Origin: Gemmata sp051859125
GTDB lineage: Bacteria; Planctomycetota; Planctomycetia; Gemmatales; Gemmataceae
Length of the DNA: 64,000 bases
Assembly: GCF_051859125.1 (NCBI RefSeq)
Contig: NZ_JBHYGG010000113.1
Location: 1 to 64,000, forward strand
Direction: 5' to 3'
The position numbers and the translations under genes were made by a program. This document shows positions 34,868 to 44,323 of the stretch, piece by piece. Below the pieces are notes generated by a model. The model was not told the origin of the DNA and ran no database searches. It worked only from the letters and a program-made list of their open reading frames with translations. Each line of letters begins with the position of its first letter. The first letter of the stretch is position 1.

Positions 34868-36622
34868 ATGCCGCCGAAACCACAGACCGCCGCGGCCCCC
34901 GCGACGCTGCCCATGACGTTCGACCCCGCGAACCCGTTCATCGTCCAGGGGGACCGGTCCGTCCTGGTCGAGGTAGACAACCCGAAGTACGCCGCGGCCC
35001 GCGACGCCCTGGCCCCGTTCGCGGAGCTGGAGAAGAGCCCCGAGCACATCCACACGTACCGCATCTCGAACCTGTCGCTGTGGAACGCCGCCGCCGCCGG
35101 GTTCACCGCGGCCGAGGTGCTCGCGGTCCTCCAGAAGTACACCAAGTTCCCGATCCCGCAGAACCTCCCGCTCGACATCACCGAGACGGTGGCCCGGTAC
35201 GGCCGGGTCAAGCTGGAGCGGGTGGACGAGAAGGCGCTGAAGCTGGTGTGCGCCGACAAGCCGCTGATGGCCGAGCTGTCGCGCCAGAAGAAGCTCAAGG
35301 ACTACCTCGGCGAGAAGCTCGACGACGTGAGCTTCGCCGTGGACCCGGCGTACCGCGGCGTGCTGAAGCAGATGCTCATCACGCTGGGGTACCCGGCCGA
35401 GGACATCGCGGGGTACACCGAGGGCGCGAACCTTCCGATGAAGCTCCGGGAGACGTGCGCGAGCGGGGTGCCGTTCAAGGTGCGGGACTACCAGCGCGAG
35501 GCCGGGGACGTGTTCCACGCGGGCGGCGACGTCCGCGGCGGATCGGGCGTCATCGTGCTCCCGTGCGGGGCCGGCAAGACCATCGTCGGCATCGTCGCCA
35601 TGTGCCTGCTCCAGAAGAACACGCTGGTGCTGACCACGAGCATCACCGCGGTGAAGCAGTGGCGGCGCGAGATCATCGACAAGTCGACGCTGACCGAGGA
35701 CGACGTCAAGGAGTACACGGGCGACACGAAGGAGATCGGCCCGGTCACCGTGGCGACGTACCAGATCATCACGTACCGGCCGGACAAGACTGAGGACTTC
35801 CCGCACTTCGGCCTGTTCGACAAGCGGGACTGGGGGCTGATCGTCTACGACGAGGTCCACCTACTCCCGGCCCCGGTGTTCCGCGTGACGGCCACGATCC
35901 AGGCCCGCCGCCGGCTCGGGCTGACGGCCACGCTGATCCGCGAGGACGGCCGCGAGGGCGACGTGTTCTCGCTGATCGGCCCGAAGAAGTACGACGTGCC
36001 GTGGCGGGAGCTCGAAACGAAGGGGTGGATCGCGTCGGCGAGTTGCACCGAGATCCGCGTCGCGCTGCCCGACGACTCGAACCGCATGGCCTACGCCGTG
36101 GCCGACCACCGGGCGAAGTACCGCATCGCCAGCGAGAACGAGGCGAAGGACGAGGTCGTGGCCGAACTGCTCGCGCGCTACCACGACCAGCGGGTCATCA
36201 TCATCGGCCAGTACCTGACGCAACTCCGCCGAATGAGCGACCGGTTCGAGATCCCGATCATCACCGGGAGCACGGGGAACGCCGAGCGCGAGGAACTGTA
36301 CGGCAAGTTCCGCACCGGCGAGGTGCGGCACCTGGTGCTGTCGAAGGTCGGGAACTTCGCGATCGACTTGCCGGACGCGAACGTGCTGATCCAGGTGTCG
36401 GGAACGTTCGGCTCGCGCCAGGAAGAGGCCCAGCGGCTCGGGCGCATCCTGCGGCCGAAGAGCAGCGGCGACGGCGACGCGCACTTCTACACGCTCGTCA
36501 CCCGCGACACCCGCGAACTCGACTTCGCGCACCACCGGCAGATGTTCCTGACCGAGCAGGGGTACAGCTACGCGATCCTCGACGAGCGCGAGGTGGTCCC
36601 GCCGAAGTCCGCCGCGGGGTGA
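34868..36622 (+). CDS. XPB/Ssl2-type DNA helicase
   Basis: This 584-residue superfamily 2 helicase resembles eukaryotic and archaeal XPB. The N-terminal part (to about 195) is the damage-recognition-like domain. The helicase core has motif I LPCGAGKT near 234-241, DEVH near 329-332, GLTATLIRED near 349-358 and motif VI QEEAQRLGRILRPK near 516-529. XPB opens DNA in nucleotide excision repair or transcription in other organisms; in bacteria its role is less clear. A GTG at 34862 is an alternative start. It appears to be transcribed alone. Confidence 0.9.
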   Translation: MPPKPQTAAAPATLPMTFDPANPFIVQGDRSVLVEVDNPKYAAARDALAPFAELEKSPEHIHTYRISNLSLWNAAAAGFTAAEVLAVLQKYTKFPIPQNLPLDITETVARYGRVKLERVDEKALKLVCADKPLMAELSRQKKLKDYLGEKLDDVSFAVDPAYRGVLKQMLITLGYPAEDIAGYTEGANLPMKLRETCASGVPFKVRDYQREAGDVFHAGGDVRGGSGVIVLPCGAGKTIVGIVAMCLLQKNTLVLTTSITAVKQWRREIIDKSTLTEDDVKEYTGDTKEIGPVTVATYQIITYRPDKTEDFPHFGLFDKRDWGLIVYDEVHLLPAPVFRVTATIQARRRLGLTATLIREDGREGDVFSLIGPKKYDVPWRELETKGWIASASCTEIRVALPDDSNRMAYAVADHRAKYRIASENEAKDEVVAELLARYHDQRVIIIGQYLTQLRRMSDRFEIPIITGSTGNAEREELYGKFRTGEVRHLVLSKVGNFAIDLPDANVLIQVSGTFGSRQEEAQRLGRILRPKSSGDGDAHFYTLVTRDTRELDFAHHRQMFLTEQGYSYAILDEREVVPPKSAAG

Positions 36623-36648
36623 GTTCTGCCCTCGGAGATCCACGGAGG

Positions 36649-36774
36649 CCCAGGGTTTGCACCCTGGGCTACGGACTGTCGTCCCTCCTGGACTCAAGGC
36701 ATTGAGCCCCCGGAGGGGGCGGCAGTGCGTAGCCCAGGGTGTAAACCCTGGGTCCGATGGCGCAAACCCTGGGA
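36649..36774. repeat. Inverted-repeat element, family C, copy 1
   Basis: The left arm CCCAGGGTTTGCACCCTGGG is itself palindromic and is followed by CTACG. The right side has GCGTAGCCCAGGGTGTAAAC, then another CAAACCCTGGG. The related element at 38996-39153 shares these arms and the CCCCCGGAGGGGGC core. With flanking DNA this accounts for most of the 367-base gap before the channel gene; nothing else is evident there. Confidence 0.85.
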
Positions 36775-36989
36775 CCGATTTCCTCCAAATCCCCTCGCAC
36801 CTCTCGCGAATACCTTCCTGACCCCCAGCCGCGTCGTCGCCCCTCCAGCCTGCGGCACCGTCAGGGGTTCGCACGGCCGTTCCGACTGCCGCGAAATGCC
36901 CGCGGCGTGGCACTTGCGGGGCGGGCCGTGCGGTCCGAAAATGTCAGATCACCGGGCCGCGGTCGGCCCGCGCCCGGAGTGCGGCCCCG

Positions 36990-37787
36990 ATGACGATTCC
37001 CGCCTCGCACCGCCCCGCCCGCGAGTGGTTCCTGCTCGTTGTCGCGCTCGCCGTCGTCGGCGGGATCGCGGCCCCGTTCTGGGAACTCTTTGCCGGGTCC
37101 GCGGCCCGTGCCGACTGGGCCAGCAAGTGGAACCAGGCCCGCCTCACGCAGCTCGTCCTCGGTCCCGAACAGCTCGCCTGCTACGTGTGCTTCGTGTGGG
37201 CGTGCCTGATCCTGTTCAGCCGGTACCGCGAGGCGCGGCGGCAGCGGGCCGCCTTCCACATGGAACTGCTCCCCACCGAAGAAGGCGCGCGCATCCTCCC
37301 CGAGGACGCCCGGCCGCTCGCCCGCAAGGTCGAGCAGGTGACCGCCCGCCGGCCGTTCATCCTCGCGAACATGATTCGCCTCGGGCTCGGCAAGTACGCG
37401 GTGAGCAAGTCGGCCCCGGACGTCGCCGAGGTGGTGCGGAACCAGGCCGACGTGGAACTGTCGCGGCTCGTGACCGGGATGGCCGTGGTACACTACCTGG
37501 CGTGGGCGATCCCCGCGATCGGGTTCGTCGGCACGGTCCGCGGGCTCGGCGGCGCGTTCGGGGCCGACGCCCCGAGCATCGACGCCTTCACCGCCCAGGC
37601 CAAGGAGCAGCTCAAGATCGCGTTCGACTGCACCCTCGTCGCGCTGCTCCTCAGCCTCGTGCTGATGTACTTCCTGAACATCGTGCAGCGCGCCGAAGAG
37701 GTGCTCGTGGTGGACGCGCAGGAGTACTGCCAGGAACACCTGCTGCTGCGGCTGTACGACCCGCAAGCGGTCGGGATGGCGGACTGA
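36990..37787 (+). CDS. MotA/TolQ/ExbB-type proton channel protein
   Basis: This 265-residue inner-membrane protein has membrane segments near 14-33, 60-77, 165-185 and 205-225. The conserved TolQ-type segment AWAIPAIGFVGTVRGLGGAF precedes the third cytoplasmic region. Such channels use the proton gradient to drive a partner. The expected ExbD/TolR partner is missing, but the third gene downstream has an ExbD-like N-terminal membrane anchor. It leads a likely three-gene operon. Confidence 0.88.
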   Translation: MTIPASHRPAREWFLLVVALAVVGGIAAPFWELFAGSAARADWASKWNQARLTQLVLGPEQLACYVCFVWACLILFSRYREARRQRAAFHMELLPTEEGARILPEDARPLARKVEQVTARRPFILANMIRLGLGKYAVSKSAPDVAEVVRNQADVELSRLVTGMAVVHYLAWAIPAIGFVGTVRGLGGAFGADAPSIDAFTAQAKEQLKIAFDCTLVALLLSLVLMYFLNIVQRAEEVLVVDAQEYCQEHLLLRLYDPQAVGMAD

Positions 37788-37806
37788 AACCGCAACGGAG
37801 CCTCGG

Positions 37807-39045
37807 ATGTTGTGGAATCGCAAGCCGCCGCCGGTTCACGAGAAGTCCCGGGCCGTCGGGGTCGAGCTCACGTCGACCCGGGCGCGGGCCGTCGGCGTCG
37901 CGGCCGGTAAGCAGCGGGCGCTGCTCCTCGAAGACCCGCACGAAGAACTCCCGCTGTTCGTGTCGCTCGAACGGCGAACGCCCGATGTCGGCCGGGTCGG
38001 CTACGCACTGTGCCGCAAGATGCCGCACGCGGTCTGCTCGAACTTCCTCCCGACCCTGACGCAGCCCCGCGAGTGGCGAGCCGGCCGGCACGTCATGACC
38101 CCCGAGGCGGCCCTCGACCTGACGCTCAACAAGCTCCGCGGCCCCGTCGCCGCCGAGAGCGACACGGCGGTCCTCGCGCTCCCCGCGTACCTCGGCCCGG
38201 CCCAGGTGACGAAGCTCGTCGCGGTCGCCACGCGGCTCAAGTTCCCGCTGAAGGGGACGGCCGTTGCGGCGCTGGCGCTCGTCGCCGATCGCGCCGCCTC
38301 GCTGCTCGCCGGCAAGCCCGCCGCGCCCGAACTCGCCGCCCCCGACGTGGTGCCGCTGCGGCCGGGCGGGTCCGGGCCGGGGCTGGTCGCGGTCATCGAC
38401 GCCGACGAGTTCGCGGTCTCGGGCGCGGTCGTCTCCGTCGAGCGCGACCGCGTGAAGTTGTTGACCTCGGCCTGTTGGCCGAAGTTCGCGGTGAAGGCGT
38501 GGAAGGACCGGCTCCTCGACTCGATCTCCGACCGGTGCGTGCGACTGTGCCGCCGGGACCCCCGCGACTCCGCCGACGCCGAGCAGGCGCTGTTCGAGCA
38601 ACTCGACGACTCGCTCGACCGCGTTCGGACCGGCCAGCGGGTGAACCTCACGCTCCGCACCGCCCACTGGTTCCAGGACGTGATCCAGCAGCCCGAGGAC
38701 TTCGACTCGCACTGTGCGGCCCTGGCCCGGGGTGCGGCCGAGAGCGTCCGCGACTTCCTCGCCGAGGCCGGGCTCCCGATCCACCCGCGGGCCGTGTGGC
38801 TCACGCACGAGGCCGCCCGGCTCCCGGGGTTGGTCCGGCACCTGCACCAGAACACCCCCGAGGGGACGGCGATCGAGGCGCTCCCGCCGAACGCCGTCGC
38901 CCAGGCCGCCGCGGCACTCGCGCCGCGGTGGCTGGCAGCCGAGTTGCCGCGGGCGCACCTGGACGCGATGGTTCCCCTGGCGGCCCTGGATGCACCCCAG
39001 GGTTTGCACCCTGGGCTACGGCCGGCCGCCCCCTCCGGGGGCTAA
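37807..39045 (+). CDS. Actin/Hsp70-fold protein with repeat-derived C-terminus
   Basis: This 412-residue protein begins 19 bases after the channel gene. Residues 15-170 show an Hsp70-like plan: VGVELTSTRARAVGV, then LALPAYLGPAQVTKLVAVAT and AVAALALVAD. I assign an ASKHA (Hsp70/actin) ATPase fold with moderate confidence. The final 18 residues (DAPQGLHPGLRPAAPSGG) are encoded entirely by a family C repeat, so the original C-terminus was replaced or extended. Role unknown; its neighbours suggest an envelope machine. Confidence 0.75.
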   Translation: MLWNRKPPPVHEKSRAVGVELTSTRARAVGVAAGKQRALLLEDPHEELPLFVSLERRTPDVGRVGYALCRKMPHAVCSNFLPTLTQPREWRAGRHVMTPEAALDLTLNKLRGPVAAESDTAVLALPAYLGPAQVTKLVAVATRLKFPLKGTAVAALALVADRAASLLAGKPAAPELAAPDVVPLRPGGSGPGLVAVIDADEFAVSGAVVSVERDRVKLLTSACWPKFAVKAWKDRLLDSISDRCVRLCRRDPRDSADAEQALFEQLDDSLDRVRTGQRVNLTLRTAHWFQDVIQQPEDFDSHCAALARGAAESVRDFLAEAGLPIHPRAVWLTHEAARLPGLVRHLHQNTPEGTAIEALPPNAVAQAAAALAPRWLAAELPRAHLDAMVPLAALDAPQGLHPGLRPAAPSGG

Positions 39046-39153
39046 ATGTCCAGGGTTTGCACCCCGGGCTACGCACGGCCGCCCCCCTCCGGGGGGGCGA
39101 TGCTTCGAGTCCCGAAGGGACGACCGCGCGTAGCCCGGGGTGCAAACCCTGGG
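38996..39153. repeat. Inverted-repeat element, family C, copy 2 (double left arm)
   Basis: Two tandem left arms (near 38996 and 39049) and one right arm (39129-39153, GCGTAGCCCGGGGTGCAAAC) enclose a CCCCTCCGGGGGG core. It overlaps the end of the Hsp70-fold gene and lies between it and the next operon gene. Confidence 0.85.
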
Positions 39154-39193
39154 ACTTCTGGGGCTTCTGAGCGACAACACAAGGACGCAGCCC

Positions 39194-40654
39194 ATGCGAG
39201 TCCGACACAAGCAGCCGACGCTGGTCAGCATGTGGATGCTCGACGTGTTCTGCTGCGCTCTCGGGTGCGTCACGCTCCTGTTTCTGCTCAACAGCCGCAT
39301 GGCCAGCGACGAGGCCGAGGCGAACAAGACCGCCCTCATCGACCTCCGCACCACCGAGCGGGTTCTCGCCGCGACGGTTACCGAGCGCGATCAACTTCGC
39401 CTCCGGCTCAACAGCGAGGAGGCCGGCCGCGTCAAGCTGTCGGCGGCGCTCACCGAGGCCGAGGGGCTGCGGCTCAAGCTCTCCGACGAGGCGACGGCAC
39501 TCGCGAAGCAACTCGCGACCACCACGAGCGAGCGTGACGACCTCGCCAAGAAGCTCGCGCTGTCGCAGAAGGAGGCGAAGGACGCGAAGGCACTCGCCGA
39601 CGCCACGCAACTCGCGCTCAACGCGGCCGAGGCGAAGGTCACCGCCGACGCCAAGGAACTCGCCGCGGTGCGGGCGACGGCCACCGACGCCGACGACGTG
39701 CTCCGCAAGAAGCAGAAGGAGGCCGACGCGCTCGCGAAGAAGCTCCTGGAGATGAACGCATCGGCCGACGACCTGGCCCGCCTGCTCCGCAAGCGCGACG
39801 ACGAGAAGGTCGTGCTGACCAAGCAGGCCGCGGACCTCAAGAAGCAACTCGACGACCTCGACGCCAGGACCGCCGGCACCCGCAAGGAGTACGACGCCGC
39901 GGCCGCCCAGATCAAGGACCTGACCAAGAAGGTGAGCGAGGCGAACGTCACCATCGTGGACCTCCAGGGCGACAAGGCGAAGCTCGCCGACAAGTTCGAC
40001 AAGCTCCAGAAGGAGACCGACGCGCGGTTCGCCGGCATCGTCACCGCCGGCAAGCGGGTCGTGTTCCTCGTCGACATCTCCGGGAGCATGGCGAAGCGCG
40101 ACAGCGAGACCGCCGACCCGACGAAGTGGCCGATCGTCGTCGAGACCGTGTCGAAGGTGATGCGGAGCGTGGTCGGGCTGGAGAAGTACCAGGTGGTGAT
40201 CTTCTCCAGTTCCGCGAAGTGGCTGTTCGGCACCGGCGACTGGCGGGACTACGAGGGCGAGAAGTCGATCGACGACGTGAAGAAGGCGCTGACCGCCGTG
40301 AAGCCCCACGAGGACACGAACCTGCACGCCGGGCTGGAGAAGGCGTTCGCGCTCCGCGAGTCCGGGCTCGACGTGATCTACTTGTTCTCCGACGGCCTGC
40401 CGACGAGCGGCCCCGGCCTGACGCTCGCCGAGCAGACCCGCCGCCCGCCGCTGAGTGAGCTGGAACTGGGCGAGAAGCTCGGCAAGCACATCCGCAAGAA
40501 CCTCGCCGACACCTGGAACCGGTCGCTCGCGGGCAAGCCGCGGGTCAAGATCCACGCGGTCGGGTTCTTCTTCGAGAGCCCCGACGTGGGCGCGTTCCTC
40601 TGGGCGCTGGCCCGCGAGAACGACGGCAGCTTCGTCGGGATGTCACGTCCCTAG
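39194..40654 (+). CDS. Membrane-anchored von Willebrand factor A protein with coiled coil
   Basis: This 486-residue protein starts at ATG 39194. An ExbD-like N-terminal anchor (RHKQPTLVSMWMLDVFCCAL and on) spans residues 5-35. A long coiled coil rich in Ala, Lys, Asp and Glu fills about 45-290. The C-terminal vWA domain has a MIDAS motif (FLVDISGSMAK near 305-315) with later Thr and Asp residues. It probably binds partners through a metal ion in the periplasm. With the proton channel and Hsp70-fold protein upstream it looks like an energised envelope complex; that is inference. Confidence 0.88.
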   Translation: MRVRHKQPTLVSMWMLDVFCCALGCVTLLFLLNSRMASDEAEANKTALIDLRTTERVLAATVTERDQLRLRLNSEEAGRVKLSAALTEAEGLRLKLSDEATALAKQLATTTSERDDLAKKLALSQKEAKDAKALADATQLALNAAEAKVTADAKELAAVRATATDADDVLRKKQKEADALAKKLLEMNASADDLARLLRKRDDEKVVLTKQAADLKKQLDDLDARTAGTRKEYDAAAAQIKDLTKKVSEANVTIVDLQGDKAKLADKFDKLQKETDARFAGIVTAGKRVVFLVDISGSMAKRDSETADPTKWPIVVETVSKVMRSVVGLEKYQVVIFSSSAKWLFGTGDWRDYEGEKSIDDVKKALTAVKPHEDTNLHAGLEKAFALRESGLDVIYLFSDGLPTSGPGLTLAEQTRRPPLSELELGEKLGKHIRKNLADTWNRSLAGKPRVKIHAVGFFFESPDVGAFLWALARENDGSFVGMSRP

Positions 40655-40819
40655 AAGTAACACCGAACTCGGTCCCGTCCTACAGCACCGCCGGCCGAAC
40701 TCCGGCCCTCGGCCCTTCGACCGGATGTGGGCCGTGGGTCATCTTTCTGTGCCCCGTGCTTCGGACCCAACCAAGTCCGGCTTCGATGCGGCCACGGCCG
40801 AGGTGAAGAGTGCGCGGCG

Positions 40820-41326
40820 TCACTTGCGGGCGTCGAGCGCGAAGTACATCTTCTGCTCGCCGCCCTTGTACATGACGCCGAGGTACAGTCCCGGGGCGAC
40901 CTCGCGGACCTCGTCGCGGACGTCCGGCCACAGCCGCGACCGCGAGTAGTCGAGGATCAGCGACGGCTGCCCGTCGATGAGGCTCTCGGCGTGGTACACC
41001 TGGGCCGGGATCGCGCGGCCGCCGAAGAACACGCGGTTGATCATCGTGCCGTCGTCGCGGAAGATCTTGCCCTGCCAGACGAGGTGCGTCGCCCGCGAGT
41101 TCGCGACCGTGAGCCGCGACCCCGGCGACTTGATCGCCCGACCCGGGAGGAACCCGCTCGGCACCGGCGCGGCCGGCGACGCGAGGTACAACGCCTCCAG
41201 CTCGGGCTGCGACATCCGCACGAGGTCGCGCATCTCGCCGGGCGGGTCGACCGCTGTCGCGGTCGCGGGGGCGAGCATCCAGATCGTGAAGACGGGCGCG
41301 ACCGCCCGGAGGAAGAGACGTGCCAT
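40820..41326 (-). CDS. Secreted protein of unknown function
   Basis: This 168-residue protein has a signal peptide (MARLFLRAVAPVFTIWMLAP) ending near ATA. The mature part contains HLVWQGKIFRDDGTMINRVF and VREVAPGLYLGVMYKG, reminiscent of DUF4334-type GXWXG proteins, but I cannot assign a family firmly. ATG 41326 is preferred because earlier in-frame codons lie within the family B repeat. No cysteines occur in the mature part. Confidence 0.7.
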   Translation of the reverse strand: MARLFLRAVAPVFTIWMLAPATATAVDPPGEMRDLVRMSQPELEALYLASPAAPVPSGFLPGRAIKSPGSRLTVANSRATHLVWQGKIFRDDGTMINRVFFGGRAIPAQVYHAESLIDGQPSLILDYSRSRLWPDVRDEVREVAPGLYLGVMYKGGEQKMYFALDARK

Positions 41327-41470
41327 CGCGGACCCTCGGTGTCGGTGCTCTCGGACGTATCGCACGCATCGGCGCGTTCGCGGATGTCGCTTGAGGCGCT
41401 CTCCCGCACCCCACCGCGAAGGGCGGTTACGGAACTGCAAAACCGTCACAGGTCCACAAGTCGGGTCGAG

Positions 41471-41531
41471 GCGAACCCTGAGCGCAAGCGAGGGGGTAGC
41501 GTTAACCCCCTCGCTTGCGCTCTGGGTTCGC
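41471..41531. repeat. Inverted-repeat element, family B, copy 2
   Basis: The arms GCGAACCCTGAGCGCAAGCG plus AGGGGGT and their inverse differ at one position. The centre is AGCGTTA. Same family as bases 1-54. Confidence 0.85.
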
Positions 41532-41704
41532 CCGGCCACTCCCGCGCTCCCCAATGGTCGCCGCTTGCCCCCGACCGGCACCTGCGGTACCCTCACCGTG
41601 TTCCCGCGACCGATTAGCTCGTCGCCCTGCGACGGGGTGATGTTGCGTCACCCGAGCGATTGCCCTGCGATGCGACCCGGGGAGGGCTGTTCCAGCACCG
41701 CTGT

Positions 41705-41789
41705 CGGGTCAACCCCACCGGGTTCCGGCACGGTCTGGAACAACCCCGCGGGTCGTGGTTCCGTGCAGGAACCCGGTGGGGTTGACCCG
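41705..41789. repeat. Long intergenic inverted repeat with 22-bp perfect arms
   Basis: CGGGTCAACCCCACCGGGTT plus CC at 41705-41726 is exactly inverted at 41768-41789, and the inner part can also pair partly. No second copy is visible in the window. It lies 114 bases before the next start and could be a repeat or a leader structure. Confidence 0.7.
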
Positions 41790-41902
41790 GCGGTGCCGTG
41801 AGCCCTCCGCGGACCAGGTCCAGAAGTAGACGCCGCGGGAACACGACGGGGCCGGGAGCGATCCCGGCCTCGTTCGTTTCACCTGCCCTCCCACCAACCG
41901 GA

Positions 41903-42868
41903 ATGCACCTCATGCGCTGCCTTGCTGCCCTCACGCTCCTCGGCTCGCTCGCGCTCGCCGCCGACGAGAAGCCGGTCCCCAAGATCACCCCCGGGAAGGT
42001 CATCATCCCGACGGAGAAGATGCGGCGGCCGTGGGGCGAACTGGTGAGCATCGACCTCAAGACCCGCACCGGCACGTTCCGCAACGAGGGCGACGACGCG
42101 GTCATGCCGTTCACCGTCATGCCCTACGCCGAACTGCTCCACCACGCGGCCCGCGGCGACCTCCAGGACTTCAAGGTCGGCGAGCGCGCAATCTTCCGGC
42201 TCCACGAGGACGCCGACGGGAAGTGGGTGTACCTCACGTACATCCAGGACGAGATGAACTTCCAGGCCGGGCACAAGGAGTACTACTGGGTCGACGCGAT
42301 CGACCCGAAGGCCGGCACGATCACCTTCACGCAGGCCAACGCCGACAAGTCGTTCACCCGGGCGACCGGCCTCGTGCTAGAGACCGACGCGAACACGCGG
42401 TACTGGAAGCAGGGCAAGCCGGCCGCGTTCGGCGACATCAAGGTCGGCGACAAGTTGCTGACCAAGACGCACGGCGTCGGCAAGGGCAAGCACCGCGTGT
42501 GCTGGGAGGTGTTCCTCGACGACGAGAGCCGCGACGCCTTCAGGGCCGAGCAGCAGGCCGTTCACCTGAAGCGGATGGAGGCCGAGGGGCTCCCCGGGTA
42601 CACCGACGCGGCCGACGGCGAGACGCTCAAGCTCACGCTGTTCCCGGAAGGGGCCGACATCGCCAAGGCGCTGAAGGCGGGCCGCGCCGTGCGGGTCGCG
42701 CCGGCCGGAGTGGACCGCAAGCCCACCGCCGACCCGGTCGAGGGCACCGTGACGACTGTGACCGCCGGGAAGGGTAACACGCACGAGGTGACGCTGACCG
42801 TGAAGCCCGGCACCGCGGGGTTCAAACCGGCCGCCCTCGCGCGGCTCTGGGCCGAGAAGCCGAAGTGA
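41903..42868 (+). CDS. Secreted protein of unknown function
   Basis: This 321-residue protein starts at ATG 41903 or 41912. A signal peptide (MRCLAALTLLGSLALAA) is clear. The mature part has several beta-rich segments (VSIDLKTRTGTFRNEGDDA, FKVGERAIFRLHED, IKVGDKLLTKTHGVG, VRVAPAG) that may be small barrel units. I do not recognise the family. The upstream long inverted repeat may influence expression. Confidence 0.75.
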   Translation: MHLMRCLAALTLLGSLALAADEKPVPKITPGKVIIPTEKMRRPWGELVSIDLKTRTGTFRNEGDDAVMPFTVMPYAELLHHAARGDLQDFKVGERAIFRLHEDADGKWVYLTYIQDEMNFQAGHKEYYWVDAIDPKAGTITFTQANADKSFTRATGLVLETDANTRYWKQGKPAAFGDIKVGDKLLTKTHGVGKGKHRVCWEVFLDDESRDAFRAEQQAVHLKRMEAEGLPGYTDAADGETLKLTLFPEGADIAKALKAGRAVRVAPAGVDRKPTADPVEGTVTTVTAGKGNTHEVTLTVKPGTAGFKPAALARLWAEKPK

Positions 42869-42962
42869 CCGCACCCTTCCCGTTCGAACTCATTCGCCTC
42901 ACGCGGGCCGCCGCGGAGGGCGGCCCGCCAGTCACTTCCCGCGGATCTCGACCGCGAGCCGA

Positions 42963-43799
42963 CTACTCGGGCTTCCGCGCCAGGAACAGCGTCGTGAAGC
43001 AGGTGAGTTCCGCGTCCGGGCGGCGGAACAGCGACCCCGCGTGGCCCGGGTCGGCCTCGCGGTCGAGGGCCGCCAGCGCCACCGGGGGCAGGTGCTTCGC
43101 CACCAGGTCGCGCGTCTCCCGCATCATCGCCCGCAGGTACCGCCGCACGGCCGGGTCGAACGGCGCGTCCCGATCGGCGGCGAACGTCGTCCGCCGCTCC
43201 AGCCGCAGGCCGGCTTCGAGAAGGTAGCGGGACACCCGGCGGGCCGGCGAGAGCCCGGTGCGCGACCCGTACCTCTCGCGGGCCGCCTCGGCGACCGCCC
43301 GGTGCAGTTCGAGTTCCAGGCCGACCGGCACGTTCGCCACCACCCGGTGGAACTCGTCGTCCTCCAGCACCGCGACCAGCCCCCCGGGCCGCACCACCCG
43401 CCCCATCTCCGCCAGCGCCGCGACCGGGTCGTCGAGAGTGATGAGGCTCCGCGCGCACCACGCCACGTCGAACTCGCCGTCGCGAAACGGGAGCCGGTAG
43501 GCGTCGGCCTTCACGAGCGCGACATCGGCGGCGCGGCCCAGTCGGGCGAACCGGGTGCGGGCGGCGGCCAGGTAGGCGTCGCTCAGGTCGGCCGCGGTGA
43601 CCCGGCCGAACGGGTACAGGCGGCGGGCCAGGGCGGCGGTGTAGAACCCGTCGCCGCACGGCACGTCGAGGACGCGGCTGCCCGGCGGCAGCGGCACGGC
43701 CCGGACCGCCCGGCGGAGGTCGCGCCCGAAAGCGCGGTGAAAGGCCCGCAGGGAGGCGGAGTAATCGGGTAGCGCTTCGGTCGGTGGGTCGGGGCGCAT
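42963..43799 (-). CDS. Class I SAM-dependent methyltransferase
   Basis: This 278-residue protein has SAM-binding motif I VLDVPCGDGFYTAAL near 47-61, an acidic end of strand 2 (TAADLSDAY) and DVAWCARSLITLDDP as motif IV. The substrate is unknown. ATG 43799 precedes the methyltransferase domain by about 40 residues. It converges on the gene ending at 42868 and has no linked partner. Confidence 0.85.
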   Translation of the reverse strand: MRPDPPTEALPDYSASLRAFHRAFGRDLRRAVRAVPLPPGSRVLDVPCGDGFYTAALARRLYPFGRVTAADLSDAYLAAARTRFARLGRAADVALVKADAYRLPFRDGEFDVAWCARSLITLDDPVAALAEMGRVVRPGGLVAVLEDDEFHRVVANVPVGLELELHRAVAEAARERYGSRTGLSPARRVSRYLLEAGLRLERRTTFAADRDAPFDPAVRRYLRAMMRETRDLVAKHLPPVALAALDREADPGHAGSLFRRPDAELTCFTTLFLARKPE

Positions 43800-44323
43800 T
43801 GGCGCGGGCCTTCGGAGCGGTGGCGGCCGGCCCAAGGAGAGCGCACGGCACGCGGGGACCGGGTCGTCCACTTCGGCCGCCCAGCCGGGAGAGAGCGAAC
43901 GGCACGCCGCGCGCCCGATTTTTCGCCCGATCACCGGCTCAGGGCGGTGCCCGACCGGTGCGAGGGGGACCACACGGACTGCGCGGGTCGCCGCGCGGCC
44001 CCCGCGGCCCCCGCGCGCCCAGACCCGGGGGATTCCGGACGCTCAGCCCATGCGACGGTCGGGACATTGGGCCTTTCATTCGCGACCACCCGGGCACGTT
44101 GTGCCCGGTACGAAACCTGCGGCTCTCCACCACGTCGCCCTCTGCTCGAAACGCAATCCTCGCCTCACCGCGTTCTGTTCGTCGCGCGGAACGCCACCGC
44201 ACCGGGGGCCCCGGACCCGGCGAGTGAACGTGGCCGCGCTGCGAGCCGACTCGCGGCGGTCGACTCCCGCCGTCACCGGCCGATGCCGGCGGTAGCCACC
44301 TCTCTCGGCCGTTGGAGATGTCA
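43800..44323. other. 524-base gap without a recognisable gene
   Basis: This stretch between divergent genes holds GC-rich sequence, short stem-loops and no reading frame with a plausible start, Shine-Dalgarno and domain. It must contain promoters for both flanking genes, but I cannot place them. Confidence 0.5.
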
